Assembly: GCA_963971535.1 (NCBI GenBank)
Contig: OZ020587.1
Location: 156,407,877 to 156,471,876 of the forward strand
Direction of reading: 5' to 3'
DNA from: Notolepis coatsorum
Taxonomy: Eukaryota; Chordata; Actinopteri; Aulopiformes; Paralepididae
Length of the DNA stretch: 64,000 bases
The notes beneath the pieces were generated by a model that had not been told where the DNA came from, ran no database searches, and worked only from the letters and a program-made list of their open reading frames with translations. This document shows, one piece after another, positions 36,173-48,600 of the stretch; positions within the stretch are counted from its first letter, which is position 1, and the number at the start of each line of letters is the position of its first letter. The translations under genes were made by a program, and so were the position numbers.

Positions 36173-36876
36173 AGACAGTAATCCAGAACTATTTTATTGC
36201 ACTGTAAAAATACAGATTTGATATGTCTGCACTTTATGTGCTCATTTTATGTCTATTCTATTCTACAATTTTATTGCACTGCACTATGTTACTCTGTCTA
36301 TTTTATCGTACTCTTTTTATTATTGTCTATTTAAAAAATAACTGGAGGGGCTGAGCGCCCCGCTGTGAAGGAACACCAGACTAAACATGACAGCAACATG
36401 CGGCACAATAACCCTCTTATCTCCCTTATCTTGTTTTCATGATTTGGAGAATTGAAAGACTGGTTAATTGAAATTGTGAAACTCGATGAATTGCCCGGGC
36501 CCAAGGGCCGTCATTGACTAAAAGAAGTTTAGCTTAGTTGACAACAATCTGTCAAACCTTCCAACATACAGTAGTTGTCCGCGCCGGTTCTGAACGGGCC
36601 GAGCGCTTGGCCTCCGGTATCGCTGCTTGCATCAACTTCACACTCTACGCTGCACTTTCTTGGGTGTGAAGTCGATTGGATGAACGGCTCTGGAGGAAAC
36701 CACAGTCAGAGGTGTTAGAGTAAGGTAATATAAGTGAACACCATAAATACCCACCGCTGTATCGTGATATGTGCCTGTACACAGCTCTATTGGCTCCGCA
36801 CTCCTACATCTCATAGTGATTCTCATAGTGATTCCCGTTTAAATATTCATTCTCCAATGTGACTGGTGCACCTTTT
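36173..36876. other. No gene recognised
   Basis: 36,190-36,330 has the wording of a LINE 3' UTR ('TTTTATTGCACTGCACTATG'). The remainder shows no credible coding frame. Confidence 0.35.
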
Positions 36877-36969
36877 TTAACCCTTTCACTACCACACTAC
36901 AGAAGGTTAACCCCTTCACTACCACACTACAGCAGGTTACCCCCTTCACTACCACGCTACAGGTTAAAC
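36877..36969 (+). repeat. 30-bp minisatellite, forward array F
   Basis: Three forward units (TTAACCCTTTCACTACCACA and variants). The hAT element that follows is inserted at this array's GGTTAAAC. Confidence 0.85.
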
Positions 36970-37833
36970 CAGGGGTGGGCAATTATTTTTCCCAGGGGGC
37001 CGAATGAGCAACTGAAAATATGTTGGGGGGCCGGGCCAAAATTCCAAACTCAATTATGCATAATATACATTTTATTTCTATATAAAAAGCAGTACATGGC
37101 ATTGTTTTGACCCCTGGTAAGAGTGTATGTTATTATTTGGCAATTAAAAGGTGAGGTTAGCTTTCAAAAATAGACTTTATTTCCAAAATGATAAACAAAA
37201 TGTGAAACATTAATAACAAAGGGCATTTTGAGTTTCATATACTATTGAAACAAGGATTTTCTTAGCTTTCTAAAGACATCACATCATCTTATAGCAAAAT
37301 AAACAAGACATGTCACTGAACTGTGTAAAGAAAAGTGTCCCAGTTTTGTAGCCTTTTTACTTTACATGCCTATATTAAACATTTAATGTTTTCAGAACTG
37401 TGCAAAAAAAAGAAAAAAAAATATCAAGTGTCCCATTTCACTTGTTATATTTCCACATTTTAGTGTTCTTCAGTTCTTTTTTTTCATTCAGTGTGAGAAA
37501 TCCAGTCTCTGTTGAGCTTTAACAAGTCCATCAAAGTCAGGTTGCATGTCTGAGGTGGAGATGCGAAGCACAGCTGACAGATGTTCATCAGTGAGAGAGG
37601 ATCTGTACCTGGACTTGGTAAACGTCATGACTGAGAATGTCTGTTCACATATGTAGGTGGATTCAAAGAGAACCAACATCTTCTGAGCATGTCTCCTAAG
37701 CGTATATTGTGCGTGTGAACGTTGACATGAAAAGAAAAAAGTAATTTTTTTTTTTTTTTTTTTTTTGTATTATCATGTAATCTTTCGCGGGGCCGGTCAG
37801 AATCATCCCGCAGGCCGGATATGCCCAGGTCTG
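36970..37833 (-). mobile_element. hAT transposon, internally deleted, 864 bp, perfect 8-bp TSD
   Basis: Starts CAGGGGTGGGCAATTATTTT and ends ATGCCCAGGTCTG. GGTTAAAC flanks both sides (36,962-36,969 and 37,834-37,841). It keeps only the C-terminal end of a transposase and so is defective. Its last 35 bp are also the start of the duplicated segment that recurs at 41,860. Confidence 0.92.
37488..37679 (-). pseudogene. hAT transposase C-terminal dimerisation region, remnant
   Basis: 63 codons on the minus strand, including 'TYICEQTFSVMTFTKSRYRS' and 'LTDEHLSAVLRIS'. This is the C-terminal hAT dimerisation segment, most like the transposases related to GTF2IRD2/ZBED5-type proteins. The zinc finger and catalytic parts are missing, so the element is non-autonomous. 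Confidence 0.85.
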
Positions 37834-38574
37834 GGTTAAACGGACGCCACAGAATGCCTGATGATGTTAACGTCGTAGAAGTCGATGTTGGTTTGGCGCA
37901 TAAACACCCAGAACGCTGGTGCGGTTCCATAGCAGCGGCATCATTCGGACCGGACGATCGTCGCATTACGATGATAATGATTTTTTTATAATTTTTTTTT
38001 TTTAAACCTCAACATATACTGCAAACCGACTTGGAATATTCCTGCGAATAAACCCTGGTCTCAGCGTCGAAATGATCATCTCGTCCAGCCACCTGCTACC
38101 AACACGTCTAGATACTGTTTTATCCGCTCCAGATCAAGACGCCTGGGAGCACTGGGGGCGAGGTGTTCACATCATTTTATTTCCCAGATGCTTTCTAATC
38201 TTTAAATCCGGGGTGATCTGAAAGTGTCATCCTATCCAGGGTGTAATTTGCCGGGGGAGGGGGGGGAGGTTGGGGGGGTGTAGAGGGGATTTTCCCTAGC
38301 TCTGCTTTTCACGTCTCAACCTCCGGTCGTTCGTTTTTTTTTCATCACCGGCGGGAATCCAATTTCTCCCACCTTCCTGTAGTTTATAACGGACTATCTT
38401 TCACTCTATAGCGTTGCATTAAATACACGCATCGCTCCACCTCGCCAGCGGCGCGGCCTACACACGCCAGCGCCTCCTCTCTCCCAGGAAGCCACACTGC
38501 GAGCTGTGTTGTCGCGAGCGCAGTCTGAGTAACTACACTGCCTCTCATTGGCCTCTCGGTGTCTGGAGACGGGC
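37799..38574 (+). repeat. Duplicated flank, copy 1
   Basis: From AGAATCATCCCGCAGG to GGAGACGGGCT. It recurs at 41,860-42,626 with a handful of indels and substitutions (e.g. CATAAACACC versus CATAACACC, CGGACCGGACG versus CGGACG, CCCACC versus CCCGCC). No gene is seen inside. The upstream edge lies within the hAT element. Confidence 0.95.
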
Positions 38575-41500
38575 TCTGTGGTGTGAGAGGGAGGAGAGGA
38601 GGTGGAGAGAGAGAGGAGGGACTGTGGTGTGAGAGGGAGGAGGAGGTGGAGAGAGAGGAGCGACCGTGGTGTGAGAGGGAGGAGGAGGTGGAGAGAGAGA
38701 GGAGGGACTGTGGTGTGAGAGGGAGGAGGAGGTGGAGAGAGAGAGGAGGGACTGTGGTGTGAGAGGGAGGAGGAGGTGGAGAGAGAGGAGCGACCGTGGT
38801 GTGAGAGGGAGGAGGAGGTGGAGAGAGAGAGGAGGGACTGTGGTGTGAGAGGGAGGAGGAGGTGGAGAGAGAGAGGAGGGACTGTGGTGTGAGAGGGAGG
38901 AGGAGGTGGAGAGAGAGAGGAGGGACTGTGGTGTGAGAGGGAGGAGGAGGTGGAGAGAGAGGAGCGAACGTGGTGTGAGAGGGAGGAGGAGGTGGAGAGA
39001 GAGAGGAGGGACTGTGGTGTGAGAGGGAGGAGGAGGTGGAGAGAGAGGAGCGACCGTGGTGTGAGAGGGAGGAGGAGGTGGAGAGAGGAGGGACTGTGGT
39101 GTGAGAGGGAGGAGGAGGTGGAGAGAGGAGGGACTGTGGTGTGAGAGGGAGGAGGAGGTGGTGGAGAGAGATGAGGGACTGTGGTGTGAGAGGGAGGAGG
39201 AGGTGGAGAGAGAGGAGGGACTGTGGTGTGAGAGGGAGGAGGAGGAGGTGGAGAGAGGAGGGACTGTGGTGTGAGAGGGAGGAGGAGGTGGAGAGAGAGG
39301 AGGGACTGTGGTGTGAGAGGGAGGAGGTGGTGGAGAGAGAGGAGCGACCGTAGTGTGAGAAGGAGGAGGAGGAGGTGGAGAGAGAGGAGGGACTGTGGTG
39401 TGAGAGGGAGGAGGAGGTGGAGAGAGAGGAGGGACTGTGGTGTGAGAGGGGAGGAGGAGGTGGTGGAGAGAGAGGAGGGACCGTGGTGTGAGAAGGAGGA
39501 GGAGGTGAGAGAGAGAGGAGGGACTGTGGTGTGAGAGGGAGGAGGAGGTGGAGAGAGAGAGGAGAGACTGTGGTGTGAGAGGGAGGAGGAGGTGGAGAGA
39601 GAGAGAGGGACTGTGGTGTGAGAGGGAGGAGGAGGTGGAGAGAGAGGAGAGGAGGGACTGTGGTGTGAGGGGAGGAGGAGGTGGAGAGAGAGAGGAGGGA
39701 CTGTGGTGTGAGAGGGAGGAGGAGGTGGAGAGAGAAGAGAGAGAGAGGAGGGACTGTGGTGTGAGAGGGAGGAGGAGGTGGAGAGAGAGGAGCGACCGTG
39801 GTGTGAGAGGGAGGAGGAGGTGGAGAGAGAGGAGCGACCGTGATGTGAGAGGGAGGAGGAGGTGGAGAGAGAGGAGGGACTGTGGTGTGAGAGGGAGGAG
39901 GAGGTGGAGAGAGGAGGGACTGTGGTGTGAGAGGGAGGAGGAGGTGGAGAGAGAGGAGGGACTGTGGTGTGAGAGGGAGGAGGAGGTGGAGAGAGAGGAG
40001 CGACCGTGGTGTGAGAGGAGGAGGAGGAGGTGGAGAGAGAGGAGGGACTGTGGTGTGAGAGGGAGGAGGAGGTGGAGAGAGAGAGGAGGGACTGTGGTGT
40101 GAGAGGGAGGAGGAGGTGGAGAGAGAGGAGGGACTGTGGTGTGAGAGGGAGGAGGAGGTGGAGAGAGAGGAGGGACTGTGGTGTGAGAGGGAGGAGGAGG
40201 TGGAGAGAGGAGGGACTGTGGTGTGAGAGGGAGGAGGAGGTGGAGAGAGAGGAGGGACTGTGGTGTGAGAGGGAGGAGGAGGTGGAGAGAGAGGAGGGAC
40301 TGTGGTGTGAGAGGGAGGAGGAGGTGGAGAGAGAGGAGGGACTGTGGTGTGAGAGGGAGGAGGAGGTGGAGAGAGAGGAGGGACTGTGGTGTGAGAGGGA
40401 GGAGGAGGTGGAGAGAGGAGGGACTGTGGTGTGAGAGGGAGGAGGAGGTGGAGAGAGAGGAGCGACTGGGGTGTGAGAGGGAGGAGGAGGTGGAGAGAGA
40501 GGAGGGACTGTGGTGTGAGAGGGAGGAGGAGGTGGAGAGAGAGGAGAGACTGTGGTGTGAGAGGGAGGAGGTGGTGGAGAGAGAGGAGGGACTGTGGTGT
40601 GAGAGGGAGGAGGTGGTGGAGAGAGAGGAGTGACTGTGGTGTGAGAGGGAGGAGGAGGTGGAGAGAGGAGGGACTGTGGTGTGAGAGGGAGGAGGTGGTG
40701 GAGAGAGAGGAGGGACCGTGGTGTGAGAAGGAGGAGGAGGTGGAGAGAGAGGAGGGACTGTGGTGTGAGAGGGAGGAGGAGGTGGAGAGAGAGGAGGGAC
40801 TGTGTTGTGAGAGGGAGGAGGAGGAGGTGGAGAGAGGAGGGACTGGGGTGTGAGAGGGAGGAGGAGGTGGAGAGAGAGAGGAGAGACTGTGGTGTGAGAG
40901 GGAGGAGGAGGTGGAGAGAGAGGAGGGACTGTGGTGTGAGAGGGAGGAGGAGGTGGAGAGAGAGGAGGGACTGGGGTGTGAGAGGGAGGAGGAGGAGGTG
41001 GAGAGAGGAGGGACTGGGGTGTGAGAGGGAGGAGGAGGTGGAGAGAGAGAGGAGAGACTGTGGTGTGAGAGGGAGGAGGAGGTGGAGAGAGAGGAGGGAC
41101 TGTGGTGTGAGAGGGAGGAGGAGGTGGAGAGAGAGGAGAGACTGTGGTGTGAGAGGGAGGAGGAGGTGGAGAGAGAGAGGAGAGACTGTGGTGTGAGAGG
41201 GAGGAGGAGGTGGAGAGAGGAGGGACTGTGGTGTGAGAGGGAGGAGGTGGTGGAGAGAGAGGAGGGACTGTGGTGTGAGAGGGAGGAGGAGGTGGAGAGA
41301 GAGAGGAGAGACTGTGGTGTGAGAGGGAGGAGGAGGTGGAGAGAGAGAGGAGGGACTGTGGTGTGAGAGGGAGGAGGAGGTGGAGAGAGAGGAGCGACCG
41401 TGGTGTGAGAGGGAGGAGGAGGTGGAGAGAGGAGGGACTGTGGTGTGAGAGGGAGGAGGAGGTGGTGGAGAGAGATGAGGGACTGTGGTGTGAGAGGGAG

Positions 41501-41859
41501 GAGGAGGTGGAGAGAGAGAGGAGGGACTGTGGTGTGAGAGGGAGGAGGAGGTGGAGAGAGAGGAGCGACCGTGATGTGAGAGGGAGGAGGAGGTGGAGAG
41601 AGGAGGGACTGTGGTGTGAGAGGGAGGAGGAGGTGGAGAGAGGAGGGACTGTGGTGTGAGAGGGAGGAGGAGGTGGTGGAGAGAGATGAGGGACTGTGGT
41701 GTGAGAGGGAGGAGGAGGTGGAGAGAGAGGAGGGACTGTGGTGTGAGAGGGAGGAGGAGGTGGAGAGAGAGGAGGGACTGTGGTGTGAGAGGGAGGAGGA
41801 GGAGGTGGAGAGAGAGGAGGGACTGTGGTGTGAGAGGGAGGAGGAGGTGGAGAGAGAGG
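38575..41859 (+). repeat. Polypurine minisatellite, array 1 (3.3 kb)
   Basis: About 80 units of 37-45 bp, typically GACTGTGGTGTGAGAGGGAG plus GAGGAGGTGGAGAGAGAGG. The plus strand is almost pure purine with only ACTGTGGTGT pyrimidines. Because the modal unit is a multiple of three and lacks stops on the minus strand, very long Ser/Pro/Leu/His-repeat frames arise; they are not genes. Confidence 0.97.
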
Positions 41860-42626
41860 AGAATCATCCCGCAGGCCGGATATGCCCAGGTCTGGGTTAA
41901 ACGGACGCCACAGAATGCCTGATGATGTTAACGTCGTAGAAGTCGATGTTGGTTTGGCGCATAACACCCAGAACGCTGGTGCGGTTCCATAGCAGCGGCA
42001 TCATTCGGACGATCGTCGCATTACGATGATAATGATTTTTTTATAATTTTTTTTTTAAACCTCAACATATACTGCAAACCGACTTGGAATATTCCTGCGA
42101 ATAAACCCTGGTCTCAGCGTCGAAATGATCATCTCGTCCAGCCACCTGCTACCAACACGTCTAGATACTGTTTTATCCGCTCCAGATCAAGACGCCTGGG
42201 AGCACTGGGGCGAGGTGTTCACATCATTTTATTTCCCAGATGCTTTCTAATCTTTAAATCCGGGGTGATCTGAAAGTGTCATCCTATCCAGGGTGTAATT
42301 TGCCGGGGGAGGGGGGGGAGGTTGGGGGGGTGTAGAGGGGATTTTCCCTAGCTCTGCTTTTCACGTCTCAACCTCCGGTCGTTCGTTTTTTTTTCATCAC
42401 CGGCGGGAATCCAATTTCTCCCGCCTTCCTGTAGTTTATAACGGACTATCTTTCACTCTATAGCGTTGCATTAAATACACGCATCGCTCCACCTCGCCAG
42501 CGGCGCGGCCTACACACGCCAGCGCCTCCTCTCTCCCAGGAAGCCACACTGCGAGCTGTGTTGTCGCGAGCGCAGTCTGAGTAACTACACTGCCTCTCAT
42601 TGGCCTCTCGGTGTCTGGAGACGGGC
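41860..42626 (+). repeat. Duplicated flank, copy 2
   Basis: Second copy of 37,799-38,574, entered directly from the end of array 1 at the shared AGAATCAT. This makes the locus a tandem duplication with a period of 4,061 bp. Confidence 0.95.
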
Positions 42627-45600
42627 TCTGTGGTGTGAGAGGGAGGAGGAGGTGGAGAGAGAGAGGAGGGACTGTGGTGTGAGAGGGAGGAGGAGGTGGA
42701 GAGAGAGGAGCGACCGTGGTGTGAGAGGGAGGAGGAGGTGGAGAGAGAGAGGAGGGACTGTGGTGTGAGAGGGAGGAGGAGGTGGAGAGAGAGAGGAGGG
42801 ACTGTGGTGTGAGAGGGAGGAGGAGGTGGAGAGAGAGGAGCGACCGTGGTGTGAGAGGGAGGAGGAGGTGGAGAGAGAGAGGAGGGACTGTGGTGTGAGA
42901 GGGAGGAGGAGGTGGAGAGAGAGAGGAGGGACTGTGGTGTGAGAGGGAGGAGGAGGTGGAGAGAGAGAGGAGGGACTGTGGTGTGAGAGGGAGGAGGAGG
43001 TGGAGAGAGAGGAGCGAACGTGGTGTGAGAGGGAGGAGGAGGTGGAGAGAGAGAGGAGGGACTGTGGTGTGAGAGGGAGGAGGAGGTGGAGAGAGAGGAG
43101 CGACCGTGGTGTGAGAGGGAGGAGGAGGTGGAGAGAGGAGGGACTGTGGTGTGAGAGGGAGGAGGAGGTGGAGAGAGGAGGGACTGTGGTGTGAGAGGGA
43201 GGAGGAGGTGGTGGAGAGAGATGAGGGACTGTGGTGTGAGAGGGAGGAGGAGGTGGAGAGAGAGGAGGGACTGTGGTGTGAGAGGGAGGAGGAGGAGGTG
43301 GAGAGAGGAGGGACTGTGGTGTGAGAGGGAGGAGGAGGTGGAGAGAGAGGAGGGACTGTGGTGTGAGAGGGAGGAGGTGGTGGAGAGAGAGGAGCGACCG
43401 TAGTGTGAGAAGGAGGAGGAGGAGGTGGAGAGAGAGGAGGGACTGTGGTGTGAGAGGGAGGAGGAGGTGGAGAGAGAGGAGGGACTGTGGTGTGAGAGGG
43501 AGGAGGAGGTGGTGGAGAGAGAGGAGGGACCGTGGTGTGAGAAGGAGGAGGAGGTGGAGAGAGAGAGGAGGGACTGTGGTGTGAGAGGGAGGAGGAGGTG
43601 GAGAGAGAGAGGAGAGACTGTGGTGTGAGAGGGAGGAGGAGGTGGAGAGAGAGAGGAGGGACTGTGGTGTGAGAGGGAGGAGGAGGTGGAGAGAGAGGAG
43701 GGACTGTGGTGTGAGAGGGAGGAGGAGGTGGAGAGAGAGAGGAGGGACTGTGGTGTGAGAGGGAGGAGGAGGTGGAGAGAGAGAGAGAGGAGGGACTGTG
43801 GTGTGAGAGGGAGGAGGAGGTGGAGAGAGAGGAGCGACCGTGGTGTGAGAGGGAGGAGGAGGTGGAGAGAGAGGAGCGACCGTGATGTGAGAGGGAGGAG
43901 GAGGTGGAGAGAGGAGGGACTGTGGTGTGAGAGGGAGGAGGAGGTGGAGAGAGGAGGGACTGTGGTGTGAGAGGGAGGAGGAGGAGGTGGAGAGAGAGGA
44001 GGGACTGTGGTGTGAGAGGGAGGAGGAGGTGGAGAGAGAGGAGCGACCGTGGTGTGAGAAGGAGGAGGAGGAGGTGGAGAGAGAGGAGGGACTGTGGTGT
44101 GAGAGGGAGGAGGAGGTGGAGAGAGAGAGGAGGGACTGTGGTGTGAGAGGGAGGAGGAGGTGGAGAGAGAGGAGGGACTGTGGTGTGAGAGGGAGGAGGA
44201 GGTGGAGAGAGTGGAGGGACTGTGGTGTGAGAGGGAGGAGGAGGTGGAGAGAGGAGGGACTGTGGTGTGAGAGGGAGGAGGAGGTGGAGAGAGAGGAGCG
44301 ACTGGGGTGTGAGAGGGAGGAGGAGGTGGAGAGAGAGGAGGGACTGGGGTGTGAGAGGGAGGAGGAGGTGGAGAGAGAGGAGCGACTGGGGTGTGAGAGG
44401 GAGGAGGAGGTGGAGAGAGAGGAGGGACTGTGGTGTGAGAGGGAGGAGGAGGTGGAGAGAGTGGAGGGACTGTGGTGTGAGAGGGAGGAGGAGGTGGAGA
44501 GAGGAGGGACTGTGGTGTGAGAGGGAGGAGGAGGTGGAGAGAGAGGAGCGACTGGGGTGTGAGAGGGAGGAGGAGGAGGTGGAGAGAGAGGAGGGACTGT
44601 GGTGTGAGAGGGAGGAGGAGGTGGAGAGAGAGAGGAGAGACTGTGGTGTGAGAGGGAGGAGGTGGTGGAGAGAGAGGAGGGACTGTGGTGTGAGAGGGAG
44701 GAGGTGGTGGAGAGAGAGGAGTGACTGTGGTGTGAGAGGGAGGAGGAGGTGGAGAGAGGAGGGACTGTGGTGTGAGAGGGAGGAGGTGGTGGAGAGAGAG
44801 GAGGGACCGTGGTGTGAGAAGGAGGAGGAGGTGGAGAGAGAGGAGGGACTGTGGTGTGAGAGGGAGGAGGAGGTGGAGAGAGAGGAGGGACTGTGGTGTG
44901 AGAGGGAGGAGGAGGAGGTGGAGAGAGGAGGGACTGGGGTGTGAGAGGGAGGAGGAGGTGGAGAGAGAGAGGAGAGACTGTGGTGTGAGAGGGAGGAGGA
45001 GGTGGAGAGAGAGGAGGGACTGTGGTGTGAGAGGGAGGAGGAGGTGGAGAGAGAGGAGGGACTGGGGTGTGAGAGGGAGGAGGAGGAGGTGGAGAGAGGA
45101 GGGACTGGGGTGTGAGAGGGAGGAGGAGGTGGAGAGAGAGAGGAGAGACTGTGGTGTGAGAGGGAGGAGGAGGTGGAGAGAGAGGAGGGACTGTGGTGTG
45201 AGAGGGAGGAGGAGGTGGAGAGAGAGGAGAGACTGTGGTGTGAGAGGGAGGAGGAGGTGGAGAGAGAGAGGAGAGACTGTGGTGTGAGAGGGAGGAGGAG
45301 GTGGAGAGAGGAGGGACTGTGGTGTGAGAGGGAGGAGGTGGTGGAGAGAGAGGAGGGACCGTGGTGTGAGAAGGAGGAGGAGGTGGAGAGAGAGAGGAGG
45401 GACTGTGGTGTGAGAGGGAGGAGGAGGTGGAGAGAGAGAGGAGGGACTGTGGTGTGAGAGGGAGGAGGAGGTGGAGAGAGAGGAGGGACTGTGGTGTGAG
45501 AGGGAGGAGGAGGTGGAGAGAGAGAGGAGAGACCGTGGTGTGAGAAGGAGGAGGAGGTGGAGAGAGAGAGGAGGGACTGTGGTGTGAGAGGGAGGAGGAG

Positions 45601-48600
45601 GTGGAGAGAGAGGAGGGACTGTGGTGTGAGAGGGAGGAGGAGGTGGAGAGAGAGGAGGGACTGTGGTGTGAGAGGGAGGAGGAGGTGGAGAGAGAGAGGA
45701 GAGACTGTGGTGTGAGAGGGAGGAGGAGGTGGAGAGAGAGAGGAGGGACTGTGGTGTGAGAGGGAGGAGGAGGTGGAGAGAGAGGAGCGACCGTGGTGTG
45801 AGAGGGAGGAGGAGGTGGAGAGAGGAGGGACTGTGGTGTGAGAGGGAGGAGGAGGTGGAGAGAGGAGGGACTGTGGTGTGAGAGGGAGGAGGAGGTGGTG
45901 GAGAGAGATGAGGGACTGTGGTGTGAGAGGGAGGAGGAGGTGGAGAGAGAGAGGAGGGACTGTGGTGTGAGAGGGAGGAGGAGGTGGAGAGAGAGGAGCG
46001 ACCGTGATGTGAGAGGGAGGAGGAGGTGGAGAGAGGAGGGACTGTGGTGTGAGAGGGAGGAGGAGGTGGAGAGAGGAGGGACTGTGGTGTGAGAGGGAGG
46101 AGGAGGTGGTGGAGAGAGATGAGGGACTGTGGTGTGAGAGGGAGGAGGAGGTGGAGAGAGAGGAGGGACTGTGGTGTGAGAGGGAGGAGGAGGTGGAGAG
46201 AGAGGAGGGACTGTGGTGTGAGAGGGAGGAGGAGGAGGTGGAGAGAGAGGAGGGACTGTGGTGTGAGAGGGAGGAGGAGGTGGAGAGAGAGGAGGGACTG
46301 TGGTGTGAGAGGGAGGAGGAGGTGGAGAGAGAGGAGGGACTGTGGTGTGAGAGGGAGGAGGTGGTGGAGAGAGAGGAGGGACTGTGGTGTGAGAGGGAGG
46401 AGGTGGTGGAGAGAGAGGAGCGACCGTGGTGTGAGAAGGAGGAGGAGGAGGTGGAGAGAGAGGAGGGACTGTGGTGTGAGAGGGAGGAGGTGGAGAGAGA
46501 GGAGCGACCGTGATGTGAGAGGGAGGAGGAGGTGGAGAGAGGAGGGACTGTGGTGTGAGAGGGAGGAGGAGGTGGTGGAGAGAGAGGAGGGACCGTGGTG
46601 TGAGAGGGAGGAGGAGGTGGAGAGAGAGGAGGGACTGTGGTGTGAGAGGGAGGAGGAGGTGGAGAGAGAGGAGGGACTGTGGTGTGAGAGGGAGGAGGAG
46701 GTGGAGAGAGAGAGGAGGGACTGTGGTGTGAGAGGGAGGAGGAGGTGGAGAGAGAGGAGGGACTGTGGTGTGAGAGGGAGGAGGAGGTGGAGAGAGAGGA
46801 GGGACTGTGGTGTGAGAGGGAGGAGGAGGTGGAGAGAGGAGAGACTGGGGTGTGAGAGGGAGGAGGAGGAGGTGGAGAGAGAGGAGGGACTGTGGTGTGA
46901 GAGGGAGGAGGAGGTGGAGAGAGAGGAGGGACTGTGGTGTGAGAGGGAGGAGGAGGTGGAGAGAGAGGAGGGACTGTGGTGTGAGAGGGAGGAGGAGGTG
47001 GAGAGAGAGGAGCGACTGGGGTGTGAGAGGGAGGAGGAGGTGGAGAGAGAGGAGCGACTGGGGTGTGAGAGGGAGGAGGAGGTGGAGAGAGAGAGGAGGG
47101 ACTGTGGTGTGAGAGGGAGGAGGAGGTGGAGAGAGGGGAGGGACTGTGGTGTGAGAGGGAGGAGGAGGTGGAGAGAGAGGAGGGACTGTGGTGTGAGAGG
47201 GAGGAGGAGGTGGAGAGAGAGGAGCGACTGGGGTGTGAGAGGGAGGAGGAGGAGGTGGAGAGAGAGGAGGGACTGTGGTGTGAGAGGGAGGAGGAGGTGG
47301 AGAGAGAGAGGAGAGACTGTGGTGTGAGAGGGAGGAGGTGGTGGAGAGAGAGGAGGGACTGTGGTGTGAGAGGGAGGAGGTGGTGGAGAGAGAGGAGTGA
47401 CTGTGGTGTGAGAGGGAGGAGGAGGTGGAGAGAGAGGAGGGACTGTGGTGTGAGAGGGAGGAGGAGGAGGTGGAGAGAGAGGAGGGACTGTGGTGTGAGA
47501 GGGAGGAGGAGGTGGAGAGAGAGAGGAGAGACTGTGGTGTGAGAGGGAGGAGGTGGTGGAGAGAGAGGAGGGACTGTGGTGTGAGAGGGAGGAGGTGGTG
47601 GAGAGAGAGGAGTGACTGTGGTGTGAGAGGGAGGAGGAGGTGGAGAGAGAGGAGGGACTGTGGTGTGAGAGGGAGGAGGAGGAGGTGGAGAGAGGAGGGA
47701 CTGGGGTGTGAGAGGGAGCAGGAGGTGGAGAGAGAGAGGAGAGACTGTGGTGTGAGAGGGAGGAGGAGGTGGAGAGAGAGGAGGGACTGTGGTGTGAGAG
47801 GGAGGAGGAGGTGGAGAGAGAGGAGGGACTGGGGTATGAGAGGGAGGATGAGGAGGTGGAGAGAGGAGGGACTGGGGTGTGAGAGGGAGGAGGAGGTGGA
47901 GAGAGAGAGGAGAGACTGTGGTGTGAGAGGGAGGAGGAGGTGGAGAGAGAGGAGGGACTGTGGTGTGAGAGGGAGGAGGAGGTGGAGAGAGAGGAGAGAC
48001 TGTGGTGTGAGAGGGAGGAGGAGGTGGAGAGAGAGAGGAGAGACTGTGGTGTGAGAGGGAGGAGGAGGTGGAGAGAGAGGAGGGACTGTGGTGTGAGAGG
48101 GAGGAGGAGGTGGAGAGAGAGAGGAGGGACTGTGGTGTGAGAGGGAGGAGGAGGTGGAGAGAGAGGAGCGACCGTGGTGTGAGAGGGAGGAGGAGGTGGA
48201 GAGAGAGAGGAGGGACTGTGGTGTGAGAGGGAGGAGGAGGTGGAGAGAGAGAGGAGGGACTGTGGTGTGAGAGGGAGGAGGAGGTGGAGAGAGAGGAGCG
48301 ACCGTGGTGTGAGAGGGAGGAGGAGGTGGAGAGAGAGAGGAGGGACTGTGGTGTGAGAGGGAGGAGGAGGTGGAGAGAGAAAGGAGGGACTGTGGTGTGA
48401 GAGGGAGGAGGAGGTGGAGAGAGAGAGGAGGGACTGTGGTGTGAGAGGGAGGAGGAGGTGGAGAGAGAGGAGCGAACGTGGTGTGAGAGGGAGGAGGAGG
48501 TGGAGAGAGAGAGGAGGGACTGTGGTGTGAGAGGGAGGAGGAGGTGGAGAGAGAGGAGCGACCGTGGTGTGAGAGGGAGGAGGAGGTGGAGAGAGGAGGG

